Part shown: piece by piece, positions 7,657 through 15,318 of the stretch
How positions within the stretch are numbered: the stretch's first letter is position 1
Layout: each line of letters opens with the position of its first letter
Source of the DNA: Phenylobacterium sp.
GTDB lineage: Bacteria; Pseudomonadota; Alphaproteobacteria; Caulobacterales; Caulobacteraceae
Assembly: GCF_030646615.1 (NCBI RefSeq)
Contig: NZ_JAUSLG010000043.1
Coordinates: forward strand, 1-32,492
Reading direction: 5' to 3'
Length of the DNA stretch: 32,492 nt
Notes under the pieces: generated by a model
What the model was told of the DNA's origin: nothing
The model's database searches: none
Seen by the model: only the letters and a program-made list of their open reading frames with translations
Translations under genes and position numbers: made by a program

Positions 7657-9030
7657 TCAGCCCCCGTGGAAATGCTCCAGGGCCGCCAGGACGCGGTCTT
7701 GCACCGCCGGCGTGGGCCGGGGCGGCTCGAAGGCGCGGCCGGTGATCCGCTCGTGGGCCTCGACATAGGTCAGCGCCGTCTTCCAGATCAGCTCCGGTGG
7801 GATTTCCGGGACCTCCTCGGTGTACGGGTCGCACCGTGCGGCGACCCAGGCGCGGATCACGTCCTTGTCGAAGCTCTCCGGGCTCTCGCCGGCGGCGAGA
7901 CGGCGCGGGTAGGTGTCGGCCCGCCAGTAGCGACTGGAATCGGGGGTATGGATTTCATCAGCCAGGCGGAGGGTTCCCTCGGCGTCGACGCCGAATTCGT
8001 ACTTCGTATCGGCGAGGATCAGGCCGCGCTCGGCGGCCAGGGCCTGGCCCCGGGCGAACAGCGCCAGGGCGGTTTCGCTCACCTGCCGCCACTGGGCTTG
8101 GCTCAACAGGCCGCGGCCGATGATCTCGTCTGCGGTTAGCGGCGCGTCATGAGCCCCGTCGATGGCCTTGCTGGTGGGCGTGATCATCGGCGTCTCCAGC
8201 GCCTGGTTGTCGGCAAGGCCGTCGGGCAGCCGATGGCCGTACATCTCCCGCCGGCCGGCCCGGTACATGGTCAGGATCGAGGTGCTGGTCGCGCCCGCCA
8301 GATAGCCCCGCACGACGATCTCCACCGGCAGGATCTCCAGGCGCCGCCCGACGACGATATTGGGGTCGGGATAGTCCAGCACGTGGTTGGGGCAGAGGTC
8401 GGCGGTCTGCTCGAAGGCCCACCGGGCGACACTGTTCAGCACCTGACCCTTGAAGGGCACACAGCACAGCACCCGGTCGAAGGCCGACAGGCGATCGGAG
8501 GTGACCAGGATCCGCCGCCCGTCCGGCAGATCGTAGTTGTCGCGCACCTTGCCACGATAGAGGCCGGGCAGATCCGGATCGATCGCCTCGCGCAACACCT
8601 GGTGGGCGCTGGCCGCCAGCCTGGCTTCATCCATGGTGGACATGGTCGTCTCCCTAACAAGGTCAATGAGGTTTTCCAGGGACAGCCGCCCGTCCCGCGA
8701 TATGGTCGCGCGCGCAGCCTGAACCGCGTTGCGCGCCCGCTGCAGGTCGTTGATCCGCGTGGCGAGCACGTCTTCCTGCAGGGCGAGCAAGGCCGGCAGA
8801 TCCGGCGCCCGGCCGCTGAGGATCTGGGTGATGCGGGCCAAGGACAGGCCGAGCGACTTCAGCGTCAGCACATGGTGCAGGCGCTCTATGTCCCCTGGTC
8901 CATAGACCCGCCAGCCTGAGGCTGTCCGCCCGGGACAGACCAGGCCCTTCCTCTCATACAGGCGCAAGGCCCGCACACCGACGCCGAGGCGCCGCGCGGT
9001 TTCACTGGGACTCAGGAAGCGTTCGCTCAT
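7657..9030 (-). CDS. purC: MerR-family regulator fused to SAICAR synthase (PurC)
   Basis: One uninterrupted frame of 457 aa from ATG 9030. Residues 1-70 are a MerR winged helix ([34 protein letters not shown]), followed by a coiled-coil linker to about residue 128. Residues 130-457 are a complete phosphoribosylaminoimidazole-succinocarboxamide synthase of the longer, yeast ADE1-like kind: [44 protein letters not shown]. PurC joins aspartate to CAIR in purine synthesis. An internal ATG at 8643 has AGGGAG 6 bases upstream, so PurC alone (328 aa) may also be made. The frame is open back to GTG 9102, but that codon lies upstream of the apparent promoter. The linker resembles TipA-type MerR proteins whose ligand domain has been replaced. 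Domain calls are firm; a regulatory role of the fusion is inferred. Confidence 0.85.
   Translation of the reverse strand: MSERFLSPSETARRLGVGVRALRLYERKGLVCPGRTASGWRVYGPGDIERLHHVLTLKSLGLSLARITQILSGRAPDLPALLALQEDVLATRINDLQRARNAVQAARATISRDGRLSLENLIDLVRETTMSTMDEARLAASAHQVLREAIDPDLPGLYRGKVRDNYDLPDGRRILVTSDRLSAFDRVLCCVPFKGQVLNSVARWAFEQTADLCPNHVLDYPDPNIVVGRRLEILPVEIVVRGYLAGATSTSILTMYRAGRREMYGHRLPDGLADNQALETPMITPTSKAIDGAHDAPLTADEIIGRGLLSQAQWRQVSETALALFARGQALAAERGLILADTKYEFGVDAEGTLRLADEIHTPDSSRYWRADTYPRRLAAGESPESFDKDVIRAWVAARCDPYTEEVPEIPPELIWKTALTYVEAHERITGRAFEPPRPTPAVQDRVLAALEHFHGG
8644..8655 (-). promoter_or_regulatory. Internal ribosome binding site at the MerR/PurC boundary
   Basis: On the minus strand AGGGAG (plus positions 8650-8655) precedes the in-frame ATG at 8643 by six bases. 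That ATG begins MSTMDEAR, which fits a normal N-terminus of a long-form PurC. This is stronger than the site ahead of the full-length start. It suggests that a stand-alone PurC is translated as well as the fusion. Confidence 0.55.
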
Positions 9031-9058
9031 CCTCTGGCGTCTCCATGGGATGCGCCCA

Positions 9059-9089
9059 CCTATGGGGCCGGACCCAGGTTCCGGCTCAA
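9059..9089 (-). promoter_or_regulatory. MerR-type promoter with dyad operator in a 19-bp spacer
   Basis: Reading the minus strand, TTGAGC (plus 9084-9089) is a -35 candidate and CATAGG (9059-9064) a weak -10 candidate, separated by 19 bp. That spacing is overlong and typical of MerR-controlled promoters. The dyad CCGGAACCTGGGTCCGG (9068-9084), with 7 of 8 arm pairs matching, fills most of the spacer. Transcription would start a little upstream of ATG 9030. This supports 9030, not 9102, as the start and suggests autoregulation. Confidence 0.5.
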
Positions 9090-9255
9090 GCTCTATTTCC
9101 ACCCGATCGCGTCTGCGTCGAGTCGATCAGCCGCAGCCCCTGCGAGCGCCGCCGCCTCGCTTGCGCCGTGATCGCGACGGAAAGAGCGGGCTCGTCCGTG
9201 AGACCAGACAAGGGTGGTCTCCCCGCCGCCCAGGTCAGCATCAGGATACAGCGTT

Positions 9256-11730
9256 TTGCGTCTCGCTTCCCACCGTCCCCCCGCCGCCCGCCTGCGGGCC
9301 AACCTCCTCGCCGGCGTGGCCCTGGCCAGCCTGTCCACGGCCGCATTCGCCCAGGAGGTCGACGACCAACCCTATGACGATGTCGAGGTGCAGGAGCTGG
9401 TGGTCAGCGGCGCCCGGCAGGCCGGGTCGGTGATCGGCGATATCACCCCGGAACTGACCCTCTCGCCGCAGGAGATCCGCGCCTATGGGGCCTCCAGCGT
9501 CAGCGAGCTGCTGGAGGCGCTGGCCCCGCAGCTCGGCAGCGGCCAGGGGGGCGGGCGCCCGGTCATCTTGATCAATGGCGGCCGCATCTCGGGCTTCGCC
9601 GAAATTCGCGACCTCCCCACTGAAGCCATCGCCCGGGTCGAGATCCTGCCCGAGGAGTTGTCCCTGAAGTACGGCTATCCCGCCGAACAGAAGGTGGTGA
9701 ACATGGTGCTGCGGCCCCGGTTCCGCGCCACCCTGGTCGAGGGTACGGCGACCTCCCCCACCCAGGCCGGTGGCGGCGAGACCCTGGGCGCCCACGGCGC
9801 CCGCCTCGACATCCTGGAAGGCCGGCGGCTGACCCTGGACGCCAAGGCCAACACCACCGACTCCATCGAGGAGAGCGACCGCGACATCACCGGCGGCGAA
9901 GGCGCCTTCCGCTCCCTCCAGGCGCAGTCCAACGATGTGAGCCTCAACGCCGTCTTCGCCAAGCCCCTGGACAACGGCGTCTCCTTCTCGGTGAACGGGC
10001 TGTTCGAGGCCAGCGAGAGCGAGTCCCGCCAGGGCCTGTCGCCCTTCGGCCCTGAGGCCCAGCTGCGGAACACCCAGTCCCAGACCGGCAAGCTCGCGGC
10101 CTCGGCGGCCGGCGCCCTGGCCGGCTGGCAATGGTCAACCACCGGCGAGATCGAGCGCGGCGAGACCGAGACTGACACCGACCGGGCCTCGGGCGGCGCG
10201 GCCTTCCTCGACACCTCCCGCACGCTCAGCACCTCGGCCCAGGCCGACCTGGTGCTGAACCGCGCGCTCTGGGCGCTGCCGGCCGGCCAGGTCAGCACGG
10301 CTCTCACCGCCCGGGCCTCGGCGATCGAGCTGGAGAGCGAGGCCACCCGCCTCGGCGTCGATCAGTCCAGCGACCTGTCGCGGACCGTCGGCGAACTGCG
10401 GAGCAATTTCGACATTCCCCTGACCCGGGCCGGGGAAGGCCTGGGCGAGCGGATCGGCCGCCTGTCCGGCAACCTGAATTTCGGCGTCGAACAGGTCTCC
10501 GACTTCGGCGCCCTGGAGACCTATGGCTATGGGCTGAACTGGCGCCCCACCCCGGAGATCCGTGTGCTGGGCTCCTTCAGCCGCAGCGGCGAGGCGCCGA
10601 CCATCAATCAGCTGGGCGACCCCGTCACCGTGACCACGGGCGTGCGGGTCTTCGACCTGACCCGTGGGGAAACCGCCGAGGTCACCCGCACCTCCGGCGG
10701 GATCGCCGATCTCGACGCCGGCGAGAAGGACGTCTTCAAGCTGGGGGTCACCTATGAGCCCTTCGACGAGATCAATCTGCGCCTGCAGGCCAACTACGTC
10801 TCCAGCCGCACCCATGACGCCATCGTCGCCTTCCCGTCGGCCTCCACCCAGGTGGAGGCGGCCTTCCCCGATCGCTTCACCCGCGACGCCTCGGGCGCCC
10901 TCGTGGCCATCGACGCGCGGCCGGTGAACTTCGCGCTCCAGGCCCGAGACGAGGTGCGCTGGGGCCTGACCTATTCGCGGCAGGTGGGCACGACGCCTAC
11001 GGCCGACCAGCGGGCGGAGATGCGTCGCCGGTTCGAGGCGGCCCGTCCTGCGGCGGCGGCCGGAACGCAGGCCGAGGGCGGCGCGCCGGCCTCGGCCGAA
11101 CGTCCCCCCGGGGACGAAGGCCCGCCTGATGGCCCGCCGCCCGGAGAGGGCGCCGGGCCGGGCGGACCTCCCGGCGGCGGCCCCATGGGCGGCGGGCGTG
11201 GCGGGCCAGGCGGCGGCGGGGGCTTTGGCGGCTTCGGCGGCGGCCCGCGCAGCGGCGTGTTCCAGGTCGGCCTCTATCACACCTACGCCTTCCGCGATGA
11301 GGTTCAGATCGCACCGGGCCTGCCGACCCTCGACCTGCTCGACGGCGCAGCCCTGGGCTCCGGCGGCGGCTCGCCCCGCCACGAGGTCGAGCTGCAGGCC
11401 AACTATTCCAAGTCCGGCCTCGGCGTCTCCATGGACGCCAACTGGCAGAGCGCCACCCGGATCGACGGCGGCGCGACCGGCGATGATCTGAAGTTCTCCG
11501 ACTTCGCCACGGTGGATCTGCGGCTGTTCGCCGACCCCGGCATGCAGCGCTGGGCGCGGCAGTACACCTGGCTGCGCGGCGCCCGGGCGACCCTGTCGAT
11601 CGAGAACGTCTTCGACAGCCGCCAGCAGGTGCGCACCGCCGATGGCGTGGTGCCCATCACCTACCAGCCCGACCTGATGGACCCGGTGGGCCGCACCGTC
11701 CGCCTGACCGTGCGCAAGCTGATCTTCTGA
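9256..11730 (+). CDS. TonB-dependent receptor with Gly/Pro-rich insert
   Basis: Outer-membrane active transporter, 824 aa from TTG 9256. A signal peptide (hydrophobic LLAGVALASLSTAAFA, cleavage before QEV) is followed by a plug domain (about residues 45-160; LSPQEIRAYGASSVSELLEAL, GGRPVILINGGRISG) and a beta-barrel ending in aromatic RKLIF, the usual outer-membrane C-terminus. There is no STN domain, so it transports but does not signal to a sigma factor in the FecA manner. A low-complexity segment rich in Gly and Pro (DNA about 11026-11260) interrupts the barrel, probably as an external loop or plug extension. I chose TTG 9256 because AGGA at 9243-9246 is 9 bases ahead; GTG 9214 in the same frame has a poorly spaced site. 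The substrate is unknown. It is divergent from the MerR-PurC gene. Confidence 0.85.
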   Translation: MRLASHRPPAARLRANLLAGVALASLSTAAFAQEVDDQPYDDVEVQELVVSGARQAGSVIGDITPELTLSPQEIRAYGASSVSELLEALAPQLGSGQGGGRPVILINGGRISGFAEIRDLPTEAIARVEILPEELSLKYGYPAEQKVVNMVLRPRFRATLVEGTATSPTQAGGGETLGAHGARLDILEGRRLTLDAKANTTDSIEESDRDITGGEGAFRSLQAQSNDVSLNAVFAKPLDNGVSFSVNGLFEASESESRQGLSPFGPEAQLRNTQSQTGKLAASAAGALAGWQWSTTGEIERGETETDTDRASGGAAFLDTSRTLSTSAQADLVLNRALWALPAGQVSTALTARASAIELESEATRLGVDQSSDLSRTVGELRSNFDIPLTRAGEGLGERIGRLSGNLNFGVEQVSDFGALETYGYGLNWRPTPEIRVLGSFSRSGEAPTINQLGDPVTVTTGVRVFDLTRGETAEVTRTSGGIADLDAGEKDVFKLGVTYEPFDEINLRLQANYVSSRTHDAIVAFPSASTQVEAAFPDRFTRDASGALVAIDARPVNFALQARDEVRWGLTYSRQVGTTPTADQRAEMRRRFEAARPAAAAGTQAEGGAPASAERPPGDEGPPDGPPPGEGAGPGGPPGGGPMGGGRGGPGGGGGFGGFGGGPRSGVFQVGLYHTYAFRDEVQIAPGLPTLDLLDGAALGSGGGSPRHEVELQANYSKSGLGVSMDANWQSATRIDGGATGDDLKFSDFATVDLRLFADPGMQRWARQYTWLRGARATLSIENVFDSRQQVRTADGVVPITYQPDLMDPVGRTVRLTVRKLIF

Positions 11731-11773
11731 TCGCGACACTACCGTGGATCGTGCCGCCTCCTGATGGTAACCT

Positions 11774-11790
11774 CTGCCTGTAACAGGCAG
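11774..11790. promoter_or_regulatory. Perfect 17-bp palindrome before the secreted-protein gene
   Basis: CTGCCTGTAACAGGCAG has eight-base arms around a single central base. It ends 10 bases before ATG 11801 and starts 43 bases after the stop of the TonB receptor gene. It could be an operator or a hairpin in the mRNA. No T run follows, so a terminator is less likely. Confidence 0.4.
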
Positions 11791-11800
11791 CGGTTTATGC

Positions 11801-12376
11801 ATGCGCGCGCTCCTAGGGCCCCTCGTCGTGCTGTTCATGAGCGCCGGCGCACAATCAGCCTCGGCGGCCGCCTGCCTCACCCAGGGCGACCCTCGCGCCG
11901 CGCCGATCGCCACCGACGATGCGGCGATCAGCGCGCCGATCATGGTTCACCTTTCCCTCTGGCTCACCATGATGGCGGACCGGGACTTCGAGGCTCAAAT
12001 GGCCAAGGTGGCTGCGGGCTGCGACCGCGTCGGCTTCAAGGCGGGGCGGCGCGACTACACCTTGTCCGGGGAAAACAGCGACCAGGCCCTGCCCCGGGTG
12101 GCGACGACCCCCACGGCGAGAGCGCCCATCGCCTACCTGACACCTGTCACAGACTTCACGACGGCCATGACGCCAGGGCATTCCGGGCCAGCCCCCATCT
12201 CCGGCTATGCGCTCCTGACGGCCCTGAGCGGCGAGCACACCGCCTGGCGGATCTATGACCACGTCCCGCCTGACGAGACCCTCGCCCGCGACATGGCCGA
12301 CGCCCTCGCCCAGAAAATCCGCCCTCTCATGAGGTGGCGCGACGGCAAGGTCGAGATCATCGTCCCAGGGGGGTGA
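11801..12376 (+). CDS. Secreted protein of unknown function
   Basis: 191 aa. The N-terminus MRALLGPLVVLFMSAGAQSASA is a signal peptide with probable cleavage near AAA-CLTQ. The mature protein has two cysteines (in AACLTQ and AAGCDRVGF) that could pair, suggesting a periplasmic location. I recognise no family. The 70-base gap from the TonB receptor gene contains a perfect palindrome, so this is probably a separate transcription unit. It converges on the MDR oxidoreductase gene, 31 bases away. Coding is supported by the signal peptide, the overlap-free placement and a codon pattern like its neighbours. Confidence 0.65.
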   Translation: MRALLGPLVVLFMSAGAQSASAAACLTQGDPRAAPIATDDAAISAPIMVHLSLWLTMMADRDFEAQMAKVAAGCDRVGFKAGRRDYTLSGENSDQALPRVATTPTARAPIAYLTPVTDFTTAMTPGHSGPAPISGYALLTALSGEHTAWRIYDHVPPDETLARDMADALAQKIRPLMRWRDGKVEIIVPGG

Positions 12377-12407
12377 GCCAAGGCGCCGCCCGACGCCCTC
12401 GAACGCC

Positions 12408-13424
12408 CTAGAACGCCAGGACGATCTTGCCGAAGTGCTCGCCGCCGGCCATGGCGGCGAAGGCCGCGCGCGCCTCGGTCCAGGGGAAGACCTTGTCCAC
12501 TACGGGCTGGATCTGATGCAGCGCGATGGCCTTGCACATGGCCTCGAACATGTCGCGGGAGCCGACGAACACGCCCTGCATCCGCGCCGCATTGCCGATC
12601 AGGACGGCCGGGTTGATGCCGGCCCCGCCCTGGGCCACCACGCCGATGATGGCGATATGGCCGCCGATGCGGACAGCCTTCAGGCTCTGGTCGATGGTGC
12701 CCTGGCCGCCCACCTCCATGATGAAGTCGGCACCGACGCCACCGGTCGCCTCGCGCACCGGCTTGGACCATTCCGGCGTCTGGCGATAGTTCACCAGGTG
12801 GTCGGCGCCCATGGCCTGGGCGCGGCCCAGCTTGTCGTCCGAGGACGAGGTGATCAGGGTCCGCAGGCCCGCGGCCTTGGCGAACTGCAGGCCGAAGATC
12901 GACACCCCGCCGGTGCCCTGCAGGACCACCGTGTCGCCCGGTGACAGGTCGCCATCCTCGAACATGGCCCGCCAGGCGGTCAGGGCCGCGCACGGCAGGG
13001 TCGCCACCTGATGGTCAGTGAGAAAGTCCGGAACCTTCGACACCCCCTCCTGGCTGAACACCGCCAGTTCGCGGCCCGCGCCGGGGATGGGCGAGCCCAG
13101 GGCGGTCATCGCCTTTTCCAGGGTTGGCGGTCCCGAGATCCAGCCCTGGAAGAACATGGTCGCCACCCGGTCACCCACCTTCACCCGAGTCACGCCTCCG
13201 CCGACGGCCTCGATCACCCCGCAGCCGTCGGAGAACGGGGTCAGGGTTTCGGCCTTCGACGACCCGCGCCCGTACATCCCATTGATCATCATCAGGTCGC
13301 GATAGTTCAGCGACACCGCCTTCATGCGGACCAGGACCTCCCCATGGCCCGGCGTCGGATCGGGCGCCTCGATGATCGTCAGATGGTCAGGCCCCCAGGG
13401 GGCGGCGGCTTGCAGGGCGCGCAT
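12408..13424 (-). CDS. NAD(P)-dependent MDR-family alcohol dehydrogenase / quinone reductase-like
   Basis: 338 aa medium-chain dehydrogenase/reductase. The GroES-like N-terminal half (GHGEVLVRMKAVSLNYRD, FSDGCGVIEAVG, VKVGDRVATMF) is followed by a Rossmann half with the nucleotide-binding loop QGTGGVSIFGLQFAKAAG and a C-terminal GGEHFGKIVLAF. The catalytic and structural zinc cysteine clusters of classical alcohol dehydrogenases are not seen, so it is closer to the zinc-independent branch. The substrate is not predictable. ATG 13424 (MRALQAAAPWGPD) is preceded by GGAG with 9 bases between and matches the family N-terminus; the frame runs on to 13475 without support. It is divergent from the peptidase gene. 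Confidence 0.85.
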   Translation of the reverse strand: MRALQAAAPWGPDHLTIIEAPDPTPGHGEVLVRMKAVSLNYRDLMMINGMYGRGSSKAETLTPFSDGCGVIEAVGGGVTRVKVGDRVATMFFQGWISGPPTLEKAMTALGSPIPGAGRELAVFSQEGVSKVPDFLTDHQVATLPCAALTAWRAMFEDGDLSPGDTVVLQGTGGVSIFGLQFAKAAGLRTLITSSSDDKLGRAQAMGADHLVNYRQTPEWSKPVREATGGVGADFIMEVGGQGTIDQSLKAVRIGGHIAIIGVVAQGGAGINPAVLIGNAARMQGVFVGSRDMFEAMCKAIALHQIQPVVDKVFPWTEARAAFAAMAGGEHFGKIVLAF

Positions 13425-13502
13425 CGTTTCAATCTCCCGTGTTTTCCCCAGTGTCACCGCCGGACCCTGGGGCATTCAAGGGCGCTTGGGATATAAGGAG
13501 GC

Positions 13503-14135
13503 ATGACCGCCCCTCGCCTGCTGCTCTGCGGCTTCGGCAGTTTCCCTGCCGCCCCGCTCAATCCGTCCGCCGCCGTCATCGCCACCCTGGCCCGGGAGGC
13601 CTGGGCGCCGCCGGGGGCGGAGGTCGACTATCTGACCCTGCCGGTCCAATGGCAGGGGGCGGCCGAGACCATCCTGCGGCAGGTGCAGGACAGGCCTGCA
13701 GACGGCGTCCTGGTGGTGGGCGTGGCGGTGGAGGCCGAGACCTTCCGGGTCGAGACTCAGGGGCGCAACTGCGCCAGCCGCGACCGCCCCGACCAGGCCG
13801 GCCGGGTCTGGGGCTCGCCCCTCGTGGCCGATGCGGGCGAGGAGGTGATCGCCGCCACCGCGCCCTGCCAGGCCATGGCCTCGGCCCTGGAGACCGAGGG
13901 CCTGCCGGTCGCCCTGTCGGAAGACGCGGGCGACTATCTCTGCAACTTCACCCTCTACCGGCTGCTGCACGCCAAGGCCGCCCCGCGGGTCGGCTTCCTG
14001 CACGTGCCCCAGGCCCGGGAATGCGCGGCGGCCGCCGCCTTCGACCTCGCCCAGATCCGCCAGGCGGTCACCGCCGCCGCCGCGGCCTTCTGCGCCGAAC
14101 TCACCCGTCCAGTCGCCGAACCCCATACAGCCTGA
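13503..14135 (+). CDS. pcp: Pyroglutamyl-peptidase I (peptidase family C15)
   Basis: 210 aa, close to the usual length of about 215. This cytoplasmic cysteine peptidase removes N-terminal pyroglutamate from peptides. Features: LLCGFGSFPAAPLNPS at the N-terminus (the family GFxxFxxxxxNPS signature), Cys147 in AGDYLCNFTLYR as nucleophile, His167 in GFLHVPQ, and Glu84 in RVETQGRNCA as the likely third catalytic residue. AGGAGG lies directly before ATG 13503, closer than ideal. The 3' end overlaps the convergent MFS gene by 35 bases. The sequence is more divergent than typical C15 members in the region around Glu84, so activity is probable but not certain. Confidence 0.82.
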   Translation: MTAPRLLLCGFGSFPAAPLNPSAAVIATLAREAWAPPGAEVDYLTLPVQWQGAAETILRQVQDRPADGVLVVGVAVEAETFRVETQGRNCASRDRPDQAGRVWGSPLVADAGEEVIAATAPCQAMASALETEGLPVALSEDAGDYLCNFTLYRLLHAKAAPRVGFLHVPQARECAAAAAFDLAQIRQAVTAAAAAFCAELTRPVAEPHTA

Positions 14136-15264
14136 GCGCCCCGGCCAGGCCCAGCGCCGACATGGCCGCCATGGCGAAATAGCCATAGGCGCCCACCGCG
14201 TCATAGAGCGCGCCTGAGCCGATGGTGGCCAGGCCGATCAGCAGGCCGCCGGAAAAGGCCGAGTTCACCGTCTGGGCCGCCGAGGCGTTGCCCGGCAGGG
14301 ACAGCCGCTCCACCAGCTGCAGCGAGGCCATGAAGGTGGCGGCGAAGGAGAGCGCGTGCAGGGCCTGGATCGGGAACAGCAGCCAGAGCGGCGGCGACAG
14401 GGCCAATGTCCCCCACCGGACCACCGCGGCCATGCCGCCGATCACCAGCAGGCGACGGGGTCCGATGGCGCGGCGCCAGGGCTCCATGAACCAGAGGAAG
14501 CCGATCTCGATGGCCACCCCGAAGCCCCAGAGGAGTCCGGTCACGCTTTCGGGGATGCCCTGCGCCTTCCAGACCAGGGCCGAGAAGCCATAATAGAAGG
14601 CGTGGGCCGACTGGATCAGGCCAACCGAGACCACAGCCAGCATAAAGCCGCCATCGGTGAGCAGGCCCTTCAGCCCGGCCATGCGCTCGGCCAGGGGCGC
14701 GCGACCGCCCCCTTCCCGCACAGGATCGGGCGGCAACAGGAACCGGGCGCTCACCGCCGTCAGCACCGCCGCGGCGACGATCCAGATCAGCACCAGATCG
14801 GCGGGTCCCTGCACCAGCAGCACCCCCATCACCACATTGGCCAGGATGAAGGCCGCCGAGCCGATGCCCCTGGGCCAGCCATAGTTGAAGCCCTCCCGCC
14901 TCGCCCTGGCCAGCACGATCACATCGGTCAGCGGGGAGATGGTGGAGATGGCCGAGGCCGCCACGAACCAGACGGCGAACCACCACCAGAAGCCGAAGGG
15001 CGCCGCCAGCAGGATGTAGGCCACGGTGGCCACGGCCCCCATGACGATCAGCGGTGTGCGACGCAGGGCGAAACTGTCGGCCCAGACCCCGATGGCCGGC
15101 GCCGTGATCATCCGGGCCATCATCGGCGCTGACAGGATCAGGCCGATCTCGGCGCCCGAGAGGCCATGCCTGGCGAACCAGACGGGGATATAGGGCGCGC
15201 TGGCGCCGGTGCCCACGAAGATGGCCGAATAGAACAGGCCCAGACGCAAGGGCAGCGATGGCAT
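14101..15264 (-). CDS. MFS transporter (HcaT/MFS_1-like)
   Basis: 387 aa inner-membrane protein with about 12 hydrophobic segments. The N-terminal pattern (FYSAIFVGTGASAPYIPVWF, GLSGAEIGLILSAPMMAR, IGVWADSFALRR) matches the family that includes HcaT/NupG-like transporters. In that group the cytoplasmic loop 2 motif is D-x-F-x-x-R-R rather than the usual GxLaDrxGrr. A charged central loop (PVREGGGRAPLAERMAGLK) divides the two six-helix halves. Substrate unknown. It overlaps the peptidase gene tail to tail by 35 bases. The start at ATG 15264 has only a weak AGG about 7 bases upstream. Confidence 0.85.
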   Translation of the reverse strand: MPSLPLRLGLFYSAIFVGTGASAPYIPVWFARHGLSGAEIGLILSAPMMARMITAPAIGVWADSFALRRTPLIVMGAVATVAYILLAAPFGFWWWFAVWFVAASAISTISPLTDVIVLARARREGFNYGWPRGIGSAAFILANVVMGVLLVQGPADLVLIWIVAAAVLTAVSARFLLPPDPVREGGGRAPLAERMAGLKGLLTDGGFMLAVVSVGLIQSAHAFYYGFSALVWKAQGIPESVTGLLWGFGVAIEIGFLWFMEPWRRAIGPRRLLVIGGMAAVVRWGTLALSPPLWLLFPIQALHALSFAATFMASLQLVERLSLPGNASAAQTVNSAFSGGLLIGLATIGSGALYDAVGAYGYFAMAAMSALGLAGALRLYGVRRLDG

Positions 15265-15293
15265 GGCGGAGCCTGCGGACAGAGGACCTGACC

Positions 15294-15318
15294 GCTCTAG
15301 CTTGAGTCTAGCGCGTCC
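15294..15318. repeat. Partial copy of the palindromic intergenic repeat
   Basis: GCTCTAGCTTGAGTCTAGCG and the following bases align, with small deletions, to the middle of the full repeat at 28855-28884 (GCTCTA, GAGTCT, AGCGCGT in order). The copy overlaps the stop codon of the DUF1176 gene at 15308-15310. It is a short remnant, so confidence is modest. Confidence 0.4.

Noticed and set aside
10135..11943. Antisense 602-codon frame across the first TonB receptor
   Set aside because: No domain or start signal; the sense gene has a plug, a barrel and a C-terminal aromatic residue.
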